Position numbers and translations under genes: made by a program. DNA of 5,314 bases from Hyphomicrobiales bacterium. GTDB taxonomy: Bacteria; Pseudomonadota; Alphaproteobacteria; Rhizobiales; Beijerinckiaceae. Under the pieces are notes generated by a model, which saw only the letters and a list, made by a program, of their open reading frames with translations, did no database searches and was not told where the DNA came from. Below are positions 1 through 5,314 of the stretch, piece after piece. The stretch's first letter is position 1, and each line of letters begins with the position of its first letter. Where the stretch lies: positions 1 through 5,314 of the forward strand of contig JAQGKN010000568.1 in NCBI GenBank assembly GCA_028290085.1, in the 5' to 3' direction.

Positions 1-514
1 CGTATTGTTCGACGACAAGCGGGCCCGGCGTGAAGGCGGCGAGTTGCGGCCCCGCCGGCAGGTCAGCTACGGCTGCCGTTATCGCCCCCTGAAGGGAACT
101 TGAAGCGACGTTTCCGGGCGTGAAGAACTGCTTGTTGGAGAAGATCACAACCTGCGGCCGGCGCCCCTTTGCAATGTCCCTCTCGAGATTTTCAGGAATA
201 TAGACCGCAGCAATGGTCGCGCCGGAGCGGACGGAATGCATTGCTCCGTTGAGATCGGAGGAACGTCTCGCCACGTTGACGCCCGGTGCAGAGCTGATCG
301 CCTGCACGAAGGTCTCGGACGTCTTCGACCTGTCCTGATCAATCACGTCGACCCTCAGATCGCGGATCACAGCATTGCTGAAAGTGGCGGAGAGGATCGC
401 TAAGGCAACCAGCGGGATCCCGACGACGAGCAACAGCGCTACCTTATCGCGCACGATCCAGGTTACCTCGCGCACGGCGACGTCGACAATGCCGAAAACG
501 CGTGCGCTCGACAT
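1..514 (-). CDS. ABC-2-type transporter permease, N-terminal part (runs off left edge)
   Basis: This is the first 171 residues of an inner-membrane permease of the ABC-2 (YhhJ-like) type, likely working with the membrane fusion protein encoded just upstream. Seen: a short cytoplasmic start (MSSARVFGIVDVAVREVTWI), one strong membrane segment at about residues 25-45 (VALLLVVGIPLVALAILSATF), then a soluble presumably periplasmic stretch. That stretch contains RVDVIDQDRSKTSETFV (54-70), matching the family pattern in which a 'vvDqDrS' strand follows the first helix, and later AAVYIPENLERDI. The remaining helices would lie beyond the window. The ATG at 514-512 overlaps the stop of the preceding gene (TGATG), and a GGAG at 525-522 sits 7 nt upstream, so the start is well supported. 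The substrate cannot be inferred. The gene is cut by the window edge, not visibly broken. Confidence 0.85.
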   Translation of the reverse strand, partial: MSSARVFGIVDVAVREVTWIVRDKVALLLVVGIPLVALAILSATFSNAVIRDLRVDVIDQDRSKTSETFVQAISSAPGVNVARRSSDLNGAMHSVRSGATIAAVYIPENLERDIAKGRRPQVVIFSNKQFFTPGNVASSSLQGAITAAVADLPAGPQLAAFTPGPLVVEQY

Positions 515-1809
515 CAGTGCACTCCGTCCCAATTAGCGTAAGCGCTCATGCCGGGCCTAAGGTTGGGAAGCTTGTCGATCGGATACGCCCGCACCTCGAA
601 TGTCCTGAGATCAAAGTCGCCAGTCGCGCGCGTCGCGCGCCATCCGGCATACTCGCCGCGAGTGGCGATGGTCCGCACCTCGACAGTTACGGGCACGTCA
701 CCGAGTGCTGGGATCCTGACCGTGAACCGGTCACCCGCCTTCAGGGTGTTGACCAAATCCTCGCGGAGATCGAAGCGTATCCAGACATCGCTAAGGTCCA
801 CCAACGAGAGCAATGGCACTCCGGGCGAAACATATTCGCCCAGCTCTGCGCCGACCTGATAAACCTGCCCGGCAATCGGCGCCTTGACGGTCATCTCATT
901 GATCTGAGCCTGCAGTGTCGCGATCGCGGCCTCAGCCTTTGCGACGACGGCTTGTGCCACGCCGCGTTCCTGAGCGGTGTACCCAGCGACAGCTTGCTGA
1001 TAGGCGAGCTTTGCTTGCTCCAAAGTTCGCGTCGCCACGTCCAGCGATGCGGTCGCCTGGTCGAGTTGTGCGGCTGGCGCGAAGCCGCGCGCGGCGACCT
1101 GCTTGACCCGGTCGTAGGTCTGCTGGGCAAGCGTCGCACTGGCCGCCGCTGCCGCGACAGCAGCCTTGCGTTCTGCAAGTACCTCGGCGCGCGTGCCTAC
1201 CTCTATGCGAGCCAAGTCCGTCAGAGCGACGACCCTTGCTGCCTCCGCCTCTTTGAGCTTCATCAGTAGCTCGGGGTTATCGATCGCCACCAGCAGTTGC
1301 CCTGCCACGATATTATTGCCGCGCGAAACCGGTCGCTGTCCGACCCTGCCGTCGATACGTGCGGCAATATCAACGCGCGTGGCATCGGCTTCACCTTGAA
1401 CTAGGAGCGGCTGCGGCTGAAAGAGATACCAAAATGACAAACTAACGATCGCCAGCACGCTGAGCACAACGATGATTGCCGCCATTTTGGAGGTTTTGGG
1501 TGGCTCAGCGGCGCCGAGTTGGACTGATGTGGATGCGCGAAGATCCGATTGTGGCAATTCGGCTTCTTTCGCATGCGCATCTGGTTCGACCCGCGTGGCC
1601 CTCTCGTGCGGCAACGACTCAGTCGACGTCGACGCCGATGCCTTGTTTAGCGAGTCACACGACATGTCAGACACCGTAGCTCTCCACTCGTTTGGTCTGG
1701 ACAATGCTTGATGGCAATTGTCATCGGGTCTTGTCGTCTCAACTTGCTCTCCTGCCCCAGTGTGTTCGTGGGCGGTCACCGCATGACCTGTTCTCATTGG
1801 CAAGTTCAT
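514..1809 (-). CDS. HlyD-family membrane fusion (periplasmic adaptor) protein
   Basis: A 431-residue periplasmic adaptor of the HlyD/EmrA type, expected to link an inner-membrane pump to the outer envelope. Seen in order: a long polar N-terminal tail (1-108), one membrane helix (109-130, MAAIIVVLSVLAIVSLSFWYLF), a first half-lipoyl motif (about 139-180, RIDGRVGQRPV...GQLLVAIDNPEL), an alanine-rich coiled-coil hairpin (about 182-306), the second half-lipoyl motif (308-337, VKAPIAGQVYQVGAELGEYV) and a beta-barrel region to the end (339-431). I chose the ATG at 1809 because it overlaps the patatin stop as ATGA and has AGGA (1821-1818) 8 nt upstream. A start at 1839 is possible but would overlap the patatin gene by 34 bp. 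An internal Met at 1665 would give a shorter tail but has a poor ribosome site. The polar tail is longer than usual for this family. It is coupled at its 3' end to the permease gene. Confidence 0.93.
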   Translation of the reverse strand: MNLPMRTGHAVTAHEHTGAGEQVETTRPDDNCHQALSRPNEWRATVSDMSCDSLNKASASTSTESLPHERATRVEPDAHAKEAELPQSDLRASTSVQLGAAEPPKTSKMAAIIVVLSVLAIVSLSFWYLFQPQPLLVQGEADATRVDIAARIDGRVGQRPVSRGNNIVAGQLLVAIDNPELLMKLKEAEAARVVALTDLARIEVGTRAEVLAERKAAVAAAAASATLAQQTYDRVKQVAARGFAPAAQLDQATASLDVATRTLEQAKLAYQQAVAGYTAQERGVAQAVVAKAEAAIATLQAQINEMTVKAPIAGQVYQVGAELGEYVSPGVPLLSLVDLSDVWIRFDLREDLVNTLKAGDRFTVRIPALGDVPVTVEVRTIATRGEYAGWRATRATGDFDLRTFEVRAYPIDKLPNLRPGMSAYANWDGVH

Positions 1810-2966
1810 CTCAAAAATCCTGGCGGCACCTTTTTCCATGGAACGCCGTCGCGGCCCATCTCGTAGCCTTTTGCGTACAGCGCGCGCATGAACCTCTTGT
1901 CGAACGGGCTCTTCGCTTCAACGGTGAAGTCCGTCGGGATGTCTATGGAGTTGAAATCAATCCCATCGCGTTCGGCGATCGCGTAGAGCCGATAAAGGTC
2001 GCCGATGGCTTGCGTCTTAATCAGCGACGAGACGGCCTTCTCAGTGATATCTGGCAAGGTGGCCTTGACCGAGCTGTACTCCGGCGTGGTTCGACCGTTC
2101 CGGATCACGTACAGCCGGGCCTTGACCCTGGTGTGAAAGGTCCTGTCGAGTTCACCAAGCGTCAGCCCGGCTGGCATGAGGAAGACCTCGTTGGCGGTGC
2201 CGCCGTCCACATGCATCTCATGATAGGTCCTACCGCCTGCTGTCACTTCCAGGTTGACGGGCGGAAAAATGCCGGGAACGGAGGTGGAAGCGAGTATAAC
2301 CTCGTTGAACAATTTCCTGCGGTCTGGCCGCCCACTCGCTGCGATGGCCCCCATGTCCCATATGACGGCCCGGTCGGCGTCGAGATTGGTCGTCCCAATA
2401 AACAGGCGGCGTCCCTTGGCGTACTCGCTGGCGATCGCCGCGAGCATGTCATCAGTAATGTGTTCGTCGAGCATCTTGGCGAGCGGCGCATTGCTGGTGA
2501 ACGAGCCGGTTGAGAGCGCTCCGAGGAAACTGTTCCTGGTATAAATATTGGCGTCGCTGACCTCGGTGAAATTATCCTTGAGCAAACCGTCATAGGTTGG
2601 CCCCAAGAAAGCAAATGGTGCAATGAGCGCACCTGCGCTGATCCCCGTAACGATGTCGAACTTTGGTCTGGTCCCGGATTTGGCCCAGCCGGCAAGAATT
2701 CCGGCTCCGAAGGCGCCGCTGCTACCACCGCCTGACAGTGTAAGAGCGTTGAGCTCTCTCGTGTTTATGGACGGATCGGCCTTCGACGCTTTCAGTCTCT
2801 CGTCGCGCAGCCGGACAAGTCGTCCGGCAGGATAGCTGGCATAGGAATCGCCCCACACACGAATATCACGCTGATAGTGGCTCGGCCGCCGACGCAAATT
2901 GCCGTGGGACGCTATCGCGCGGAAAGGCTGCGGTGCATGCAGCGAGTTGGCTTGCGCACATGCCAA
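1806..2966 (-). CDS. patatin-like phospholipase, probable lipoprotein with a frameshifted 5' end
   Basis: A serine-aspartate dyad lipid acyl hydrolase of the patatin family (family knowledge: it cleaves acyl chains from phospholipids or similar lipids). Seen, numbering from the TTG at 2966: oxyanion-hole motif GGGSSG (79-84), nucleophile elbow GISAG with Ser110, and DGG with Asp254, all in the right order and spacing. The 386-residue frame is complete through its stop, which overlaps the HlyD start (ATGA). The N-terminus is doubtful. Residues 1-30 are arginine- and histidine-rich with no signal, the only start is a TTG with a weak ribosome site, and family-like sequence begins only at about residue 32 (RDIRVWGD). 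Another frame of the same DNA encodes a lipobox and typical post-lipobox residues (see the segment at 2866-3132), so I infer a 1-nt insertion or 2-nt loss near 2866-2890. The catalytic domain looks intact. If the frameshift is real, the product may be mislocalised, or the gene may be inactive. Confidence 0.85.
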   Translation of the reverse strand: MACAQANSLHAPQPFRAIASHGNLRRRPSHYQRDIRVWGDSYASYPAGRLVRLRDERLKASKADPSINTRELNALTLSGGGSSGAFGAGILAGWAKSGTRPKFDIVTGISAGALIAPFAFLGPTYDGLLKDNFTEVSDANIYTRNSFLGALSTGSFTSNAPLAKMLDEHITDDMLAAIASEYAKGRRLFIGTTNLDADRAVIWDMGAIAASGRPDRRKLFNEVILASTSVPGIFPPVNLEVTAGGRTYHEMHVDGGTANEVFLMPAGLTLGELDRTFHTRVKARLYVIRNGRTTPEYSSVKATLPDITEKAVSSLIKTQAIGDLYRLYAIAERDGIDFNSIDIPTDFTVEAKSPFDKRFMRALYAKGYEMGRDGVPWKKVPPGFLR

Positions 2967-3132
2967 GCGCAGTAATTCTCGCGAGCGTCCCTGCTCTCTT
3001 GGAACGTTGCAAGTCGTAGACGCGCGGAAGCACGCTCGTGGCTGCCGCAGAAAAGACCGCGAAGGCGAGGCAGGAAGCGACTGACCGAGACAAGCTATAT
3101 TCCAGTGAAAAGGAGGTCCGGACTGTCGTCAT
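2866..3132 (-). other. Out-of-frame 5' segment of the patatin gene encoding a lipoprotein signal
   Basis: This 88-codon frame starts with ATG at 3132, has a strong ribosome site (GAGAGGAAAG, 3146-3137; AGGA core 7 nt from the ATG) and ends at TGA 2868-2866. It contains KRAGTLARITALGMCASQ followed by LAAC, a good lipobox with the Cys codon at 2937-2935, then TAAFPRDSVPRQFASAAEPL. This matches the usual start of patatin-like lipoproteins, a lipobox followed by a short linker before the 'RVWGD'-like segment. An internal TTG at 3012 would give a compact 25-residue signal (MQRSKRAGTLARITALG...) and is the most natural mature start. From the ATG at 3132 the signal would be 65 residues, which is too long, although it includes a second hydrophobic stretch. 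I read this as the true N-terminus of the phospholipase, separated from its body by a frameshift. A separate small protein is less likely. Confidence 0.55.
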
Positions 3133-3136
3133 TAAT

Positions 3137-3146
3137 CTTTCCTCTC
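3137..3146 (-). promoter_or_regulatory. Strong ribosome binding site upstream of the ATG at 3132
   Basis: On the minus strand the sequence reads GAGAGGAAAG then ATTA and ATG at 3132. It is the best ribosome binding site in the left half of the window. It directs translation into the frame that carries the lipobox, not the frame of the patatin catalytic domain, which supports a frameshift in this gene. Confidence 0.55.
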
Positions 3147-3255
3147 TCGGGCAACTCACGGCATAGCGAGAGGGGCCTGCAGCAAACCTTCCCCATCCTG
3201 GTGCTTGCTTTGACCACGGACTGGTGTGCGGTTCTTGTACAAAGCACTGGGAATT

Positions 3256-3283
3256 TTGACGTTTCATGCATGATCGACATAGG
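3256..3283 (+). promoter_or_regulatory. Weak sigma-70-like promoter candidate
   Basis: TTGACG at 3256-3261 is a good -35 match. CATAGG, 16 bp downstream, is a poor -10. The spacing is acceptable and the orientation fits the hydrolase gene at 3514, which would leave a leader of over 200 nt. The palindrome TCATGCATGA lies in the spacer. This is inference from motif likeness only. Confidence 0.2.
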
Positions 3284-3513
3284 ACCCCGCCCAGCTCGTC
3301 GGGGGTCACGGAATGCATCGATGCCGTCGAACGAAATATCGCAATCCTGCAAGAAACGTCAAAAGCGCAGACGCTTCCTACAAGTCTCGAACTTCACGTT
3401 GCGATCAAGTGCGACCTACGGAACGAAGCTTGCCGCCGCTCTCGATGGAGCGATGACAGCTTGCCGGTCTCTCTGCTCTTGACCGAAAACCCATCCATTT
3501 CAAGGGAACGACA

Positions 3514-4167
3514 ATGCCGATAAATGCCACTCAGACACCTGGTTCAAAGCTGATTTCGCCAAGAGACCACACACTGATCATGATCGATTTCCAGTCTCAG
3601 ATGTCGTTTGCCACCAAGTCGATCGATGTCGTCTTGCTGCGCAACAACGCCGCGCTGGTCGCCCATGCCGCCGCCGGTTTCGGTGTTTCGACGATCCTGA
3701 CCACTGTTGCTGAGAAGACATTCTCGGGACCGATGTTCGACGAGATTACAGCTGCCTTTCCACGCCAGCCGTTGCTCGACCGTACCTCCATGAATACCTG
3801 GGAAGACGCCGCAGTCATCCAACAAGTCAGTTCGATTGGCAAGAACAGGCTTGTCTTGTGCGGCCTCTGGACTAGCGTCTGCATCGTCGGCCCAGCGCTT
3901 TCCGCGCTCGATCAGGGTTTCGAAGTCTATGTGATTGCAGATGCGTGCGGCGATGTTTCCGACGAAGCGCATGAGCGCGCGATGCAGCGAATGATCCAGG
4001 CCGGCGTGCGGCCAATGACATCACTGCAATACCTGCTGGAGCTGCAGCGCGACTGGGCGCGCGGCGACACCTACGAGCTGACGACCGGCATCGCCAAGAA
4101 GTTCGGCGGCGCCTTTGGAACCGGCGTCATCTATGCGAAGACCATGCTCGGCGCGCACGAAGGCTGA
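3514..4167 (+). CDS. YcaC-like cysteine hydrolase (isochorismatase superfamily)
   Basis: A 217-residue cytoplasmic cysteine hydrolase of the isochorismatase/nicotinamidase superfamily, closest by eye to the YcaC branch. Its substrate is unknown; members typically act on amides or related bonds. Seen: Asp25 in LIMIDFQSQM, the conserved FSGPMFDEI stretch (70-78), DRTSMNTWED (89-98), nucleophile Cys123 in GLWTSVCIVGPALSAL, and GFEVYVIADACGDVSDEAHERAMQRMIQAGV (135-165), the usual post-nucleophile region. The position near Arg90 is where I would look for the basic triad residue, which is often Lys in the superfamily. Its identity is uncertain without an alignment. The length is normal for the YcaC group. 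The ATG at 3514 has AAGGGA (3502-3507) 6 nt upstream. It is the first gene of an operon with the XapX protein and the YtcJ-type amidohydrolase. Confidence 0.9.
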   Translation: MPINATQTPGSKLISPRDHTLIMIDFQSQMSFATKSIDVVLLRNNAALVAHAAAGFGVSTILTTVAEKTFSGPMFDEITAAFPRQPLLDRTSMNTWEDAAVIQQVSSIGKNRLVLCGLWTSVCIVGPALSALDQGFEVYVIADACGDVSDEAHERAMQRMIQAGVRPMTSLQYLLELQRDWARGDTYELTTGIAKKFGGAFGTGVIYAKTMLGAHEG

Positions 4168-4179
4168 ACAACCCGGAAA

Positions 4180-4205
4180 TGGCGCTGGCGATTTCGCCGG
4201 CGCCA
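4180..4205 (+). other. Intergenic GC-rich hairpin
   Basis: TGGCGCTGGCG (4180-4190) and CGCCGGCGCCA (4195-4205) pair over 11 bp with one G-U wobble around a 4-nt ATTT loop. It lies 12 nt after the hydrolase stop and 34 nt before the XapX start. No T-run follows, so it is not a standard intrinsic terminator. It could stabilise or process the operon mRNA, or attenuate downstream expression. Confidence 0.6.
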
Positions 4206-4239
4206 ACAGGCAACCCCTGCCGTTCTTCTGGAGCGCCCC

Positions 4240-4527
4240 ATGAAAGCCTATGTTATCTCGCTTGCCGCCGGCCTTCTCGTGGGCGTGATCTATGGACTAT
4301 TGAACGTCCGCTCTCCCGCCCCACCCATTATCGCGCTTGTCGGTCTGCTTGGGATCCTCATCGGCGAGCAGCTTCCGCCGATTGTCAAGAACCTGTGGCG
4401 CAACGAGCCTGCGGCAATTTCATGGCTGCATCAGGTGCACCCTCATGTATTCGGGCGTTTACCGCAAGGCGGCTTGCCAATTGAGTCGTCGAGAACCCAG
4501 CGCGCGGACAAGAGCGGACAGAGCTGA
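4240..4527 (+). CDS. XapX-domain (DUF1427) small membrane protein
   Basis: A 95-residue inner-membrane protein with a XapX/DUF1427 domain and no assigned biochemical role. Seen: two closely spaced membrane segments, about residues 4-21 (YVISLAAGLLVGVIYGLL) and 29-43 (PIIALVGLLGILIGE), joined by the family hallmark turn NVRSPAPP (22-29). The helix pair is followed by GEQLPPIVK and a soluble tail containing PHVFGRLP (68-75), a motif I associate with this family. The final 20 residues are polar and of low conservation. The ATG at 4240 follows TGGAG (4229-4233) with 6-nt spacing. It sits 72 bp after the hydrolase and 25 bp before the amidohydrolase, in the same direction, so it is almost certainly in the same transcript. 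It may be a channel-like or anchoring partner for the neighbouring hydrolases; that is inference only. Confidence 0.9.
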   Translation: MKAYVISLAAGLLVGVIYGLLNVRSPAPPIIALVGLLGILIGEQLPPIVKNLWRNEPAAISWLHQVHPHVFGRLPQGGLPIESSRTQRADKSGQS

Positions 4528-4552
4528 CCCCAACTTTGCGAGGCAATGATCC

Positions 4553-5078
4553 ATGGACAAAAGCACCACGGCGGACCTGGTTCTGCATCATGGGCTGATC
4601 ACCACACTTGACCGTTCCAATCCGATTGCGCGCGCCGTCGCCATCAAGGACGGCAAGGTCCTGGCTGTCGGCCGCGACCAGGAAATCATGGCATTGGCTG
4701 GCGCCGGAACCAGGATTGTAGACCTCAAGGGCAAGCGCGTGCTGCCCGGGCTGATCGACAACCACACTCACGTCGTCCGCGGCGGCCTGAACTTCAACAT
4801 GGAACTACGCTGGGACGGCGTCCGCTCACTTGCCCACGCCATGGCGATGTTGAAACATCAGGTGGAAATCACACCGCCACCGCAATGGGTGCGGATCATC
4901 GGCGGCTTCACCGAGCACCAGTTCGCCGAGAAGCGCCTGCCTACCATTGAGGAAATCAACACGATTGCCCCTGACACCCCAGTCTTCATTCTACATCTTT
5001 ATGACCGCGCTCTGCTCAATGCCGCGGCCCTTCGCGCCGTAGGTTACGTAAACTTCGACGCCGCACCTCCGAATCCCC
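4553..5078 (+). pseudogene. YtcJ-type metal-dependent amidohydrolase, N-terminal part, apparently truncated
   Basis: The N-terminus of an amidohydrolase-superfamily enzyme of the YtcJ type (metal-dependent hydrolases with a TIM-barrel core, usually above 500 residues). Seen: the small N-terminal beta domain (ADLVLHHGLITTLDR, then VAIKDGKVLAVGRDQEIMAL), the barrel entry VLPGLIDNHTHVVRGGLNFNMELRWDG with metal ligands His71 and His73, and WVRIIGGFTEHQFAEKRLPTIEEIN...PDTPVFILHLYDRALLNAAALRAVGY up to about residue 165. After this, family-like sequence fades (VNFDAAPPNP) and is gone by about 5078. The frame stays open to the window end (at least 254 codons) but reads as arginine/threonine-rich shadow sequence over another gene. 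The ATG at 4553 has GAGG (4540-4543) 9 nt upstream. I infer a truncated, probably inactive gene, since the rest of the barrel and its metal ligands are missing. An assembly join is the alternative. Confidence 0.75.
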
Positions 5079-5092
5079 TTCATCGCCCATAT

Positions 5093-5098
5093 AGGAGG
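5093..5098 (+). promoter_or_regulatory. Ribosome binding site of the gene at 5106
   Basis: A full AGGAGG lies 7 nt upstream of the ATG at 5106. It decides the start of the partial gene here. A nearer ATG at 5099 belongs to the shadow continuation of the amidohydrolase frame and is too close to the site to be used. Confidence 0.7.
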
Positions 5099-5105
5099 AT
5101 GAAGC

Positions 5106-5314
5106 ATGGCGCCGAAATTCGGATCACCGATCGATCAACTACCGCTCGTCCCCGAAGGGGTACTCAAGAAACACCGCTGCCACGAACCGCTCGACGGCCG
5201 CTTCCGTTCGGCCGCGCGACTGCTGCAGTCCATCTGGCGCGAAGACCGCGGACTGGACGTGCCCGCTTCAAATGTGCCCACGCCCGCAAATCGCGTGTAC
5301 GGCAACACCGAATC
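5106..5314 (+). CDS. Partial gene, uncertain; possible PGN_0703-like restriction endonuclease family
   Basis: The first 69 residues of a protein that runs off the right edge. Seen: a polar soluble start (MAPKFGSPIDQLPLVPEG), then KKHRCHEPLDGRFRSAARLLQSIWREDRGLDVP and PANRVYGNTE. There is no signal peptide or membrane segment. The RFRSAARLLQSIWREDRGL stretch (residues 32-50) reminds me of the N-terminal region of putative restriction endonucleases of the PGN_0703 type, but this is recollection of a pattern, not a search result. The reading frame differs from the amidohydrolase frame. Codons in this frame look natural, while the overlapping amidohydrolase frame yields arginine-rich noise, so this is the real gene. 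Its immediate upstream DNA is the breakpoint of the amidohydrolase, suggesting it belongs to a separately acquired segment. Confidence 0.6.
   Translation, partial: MAPKFGSPIDQLPLVPEGVLKKHRCHEPLDGRFRSAARLLQSIWREDRGLDVPASNVPTPANRVYGNTE

Larger units (their letters stand above)
3133..3513. other. Divergent intergenic region, no convincing gene
   Basis: About 380 bp separate the two divergent operons. Open frames here (for example a plus-strand frame from GTG 3105 to 3482) have no recognisable motifs and no family-like composition. The region should hold promoters for both operons. I see TTGACC (3210-3215) with a poor -10 partner, TTGACG (3256-3261) with CATAGG (3278-3283) 16 bp downstream, a 10-bp palindrome TCATGCATGA (3264-3273), an 8-bp palindrome TTGTACAA (3235-3242), and a 9-bp direct repeat AGCTTGCCG (3427-3435 and 3458-3466). 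None is strong enough to name as a specific binding site. Confidence 0.6.

Noticed and set aside
502..1269. Long plus-strand open frame (255 codons)
   Set aside because: It lies opposite the HlyD gene, which has clear lipoyl, coiled-coil and membrane features. The plus-strand translation has no recognisable domain and is a mirror of GC-rich codon use.
1622..1633. 12-bp palindrome GTCGACGTCGAC
   Set aside because: It falls in the coding sequence of the HlyD tail, encoding Ser/Thr/Asp-type codons. There is no reason to assign it an operator role.
1692..2513. Plus-strand open frame (273 codons)
   Set aside because: It is antisense to the patatin gene, whose catalytic motifs are all present on the minus strand. 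No family likeness is seen in this translation.
2860..2890. Programmed +1 frameshift joining the lipobox frame to the patatin frame at the TGA
   Set aside because: The geometry (stop-adjacent +1 slip) recalls prfB, but the P-site codon GCG could not re-pair after slipping and there is no Shine-Dalgarno-like stimulator upstream. A simple indel is likelier.
3105..3482. Plus-strand open frame starting at GTG 3105
   Set aside because: The AAGGAGGT lies inside the frame, not before its start. The product has no motif, membrane segment or family resemblance, and it sits mostly in the divergent intergenic region.
4180..4205. Intrinsic terminator after the hydrolase
   Set aside because: The stem is strong, but AACAGG follows instead of a T-run, and the next gene follows closely in the same direction.
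5079..5314. Continuation of the amidohydrolase frame to the window end
   Set aside because: The frame is open but its translation is arginine- and threonine-rich with no family likeness. It overlaps the better-supported gene starting at 5106.

Overview
The window looks like chromosomal or genomic-island DNA from a GC-rich proteobacterium. The gene families, the lipoprotein patatin/HlyD/ABC-2 arrangement and the hydrolase-XapX-YtcJ trio suggest an alphaproteobacterium of the rhizobial type. That placement is inference from gene content; no rRNA or other marker gene is present.

Left half (1-3132, minus strand): a tightly packed operon read right to left. It holds a patatin-like phospholipase (stop at 1806), a HlyD-type membrane fusion protein (1809 to 514) and the first 171 residues of an ABC-2-type permease that runs off the left edge. 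Stops and starts overlap at both junctions (ATGA, then TGATG), so translation is probably coupled. The pattern suggests an envelope export or lipid-remodelling module. No ATPase gene lies between the visible genes. The 5' end of the patatin gene appears frameshifted: a lipoprotein signal with an LAAC lipobox lies in a different frame just upstream of the catalytic domain.

Middle (about 3133-3513): a divergent intergenic region of about 380 bp with no convincing gene. It must carry the promoters of both operons. Only weak promoter-like and palindromic or repeated motifs are visible.

Right half (3514-5314, plus strand): a three-gene operon. It holds a YcaC-like cysteine hydrolase of the isochorismatase superfamily, a small two-helix XapX (DUF1427) membrane protein and a YtcJ-type metal-dependent amidohydrolase. 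A perfect-looking 11-bp hairpin sits between the first two genes. The amidohydrolase loses family similarity after about 165-176 residues. A new gene then starts in another frame at 5106, with a strong ribosome binding site, and runs off the right edge; it faintly resembles a putative restriction endonuclease family. The 5046-5105 stretch therefore looks like a recombination or island junction that truncated the amidohydrolase.

Most of the content belongs to known families. The points most worth checking are the patatin frameshift, the amidohydrolase breakpoint and the unexplained function of the hydrolase-XapX-YtcJ set.
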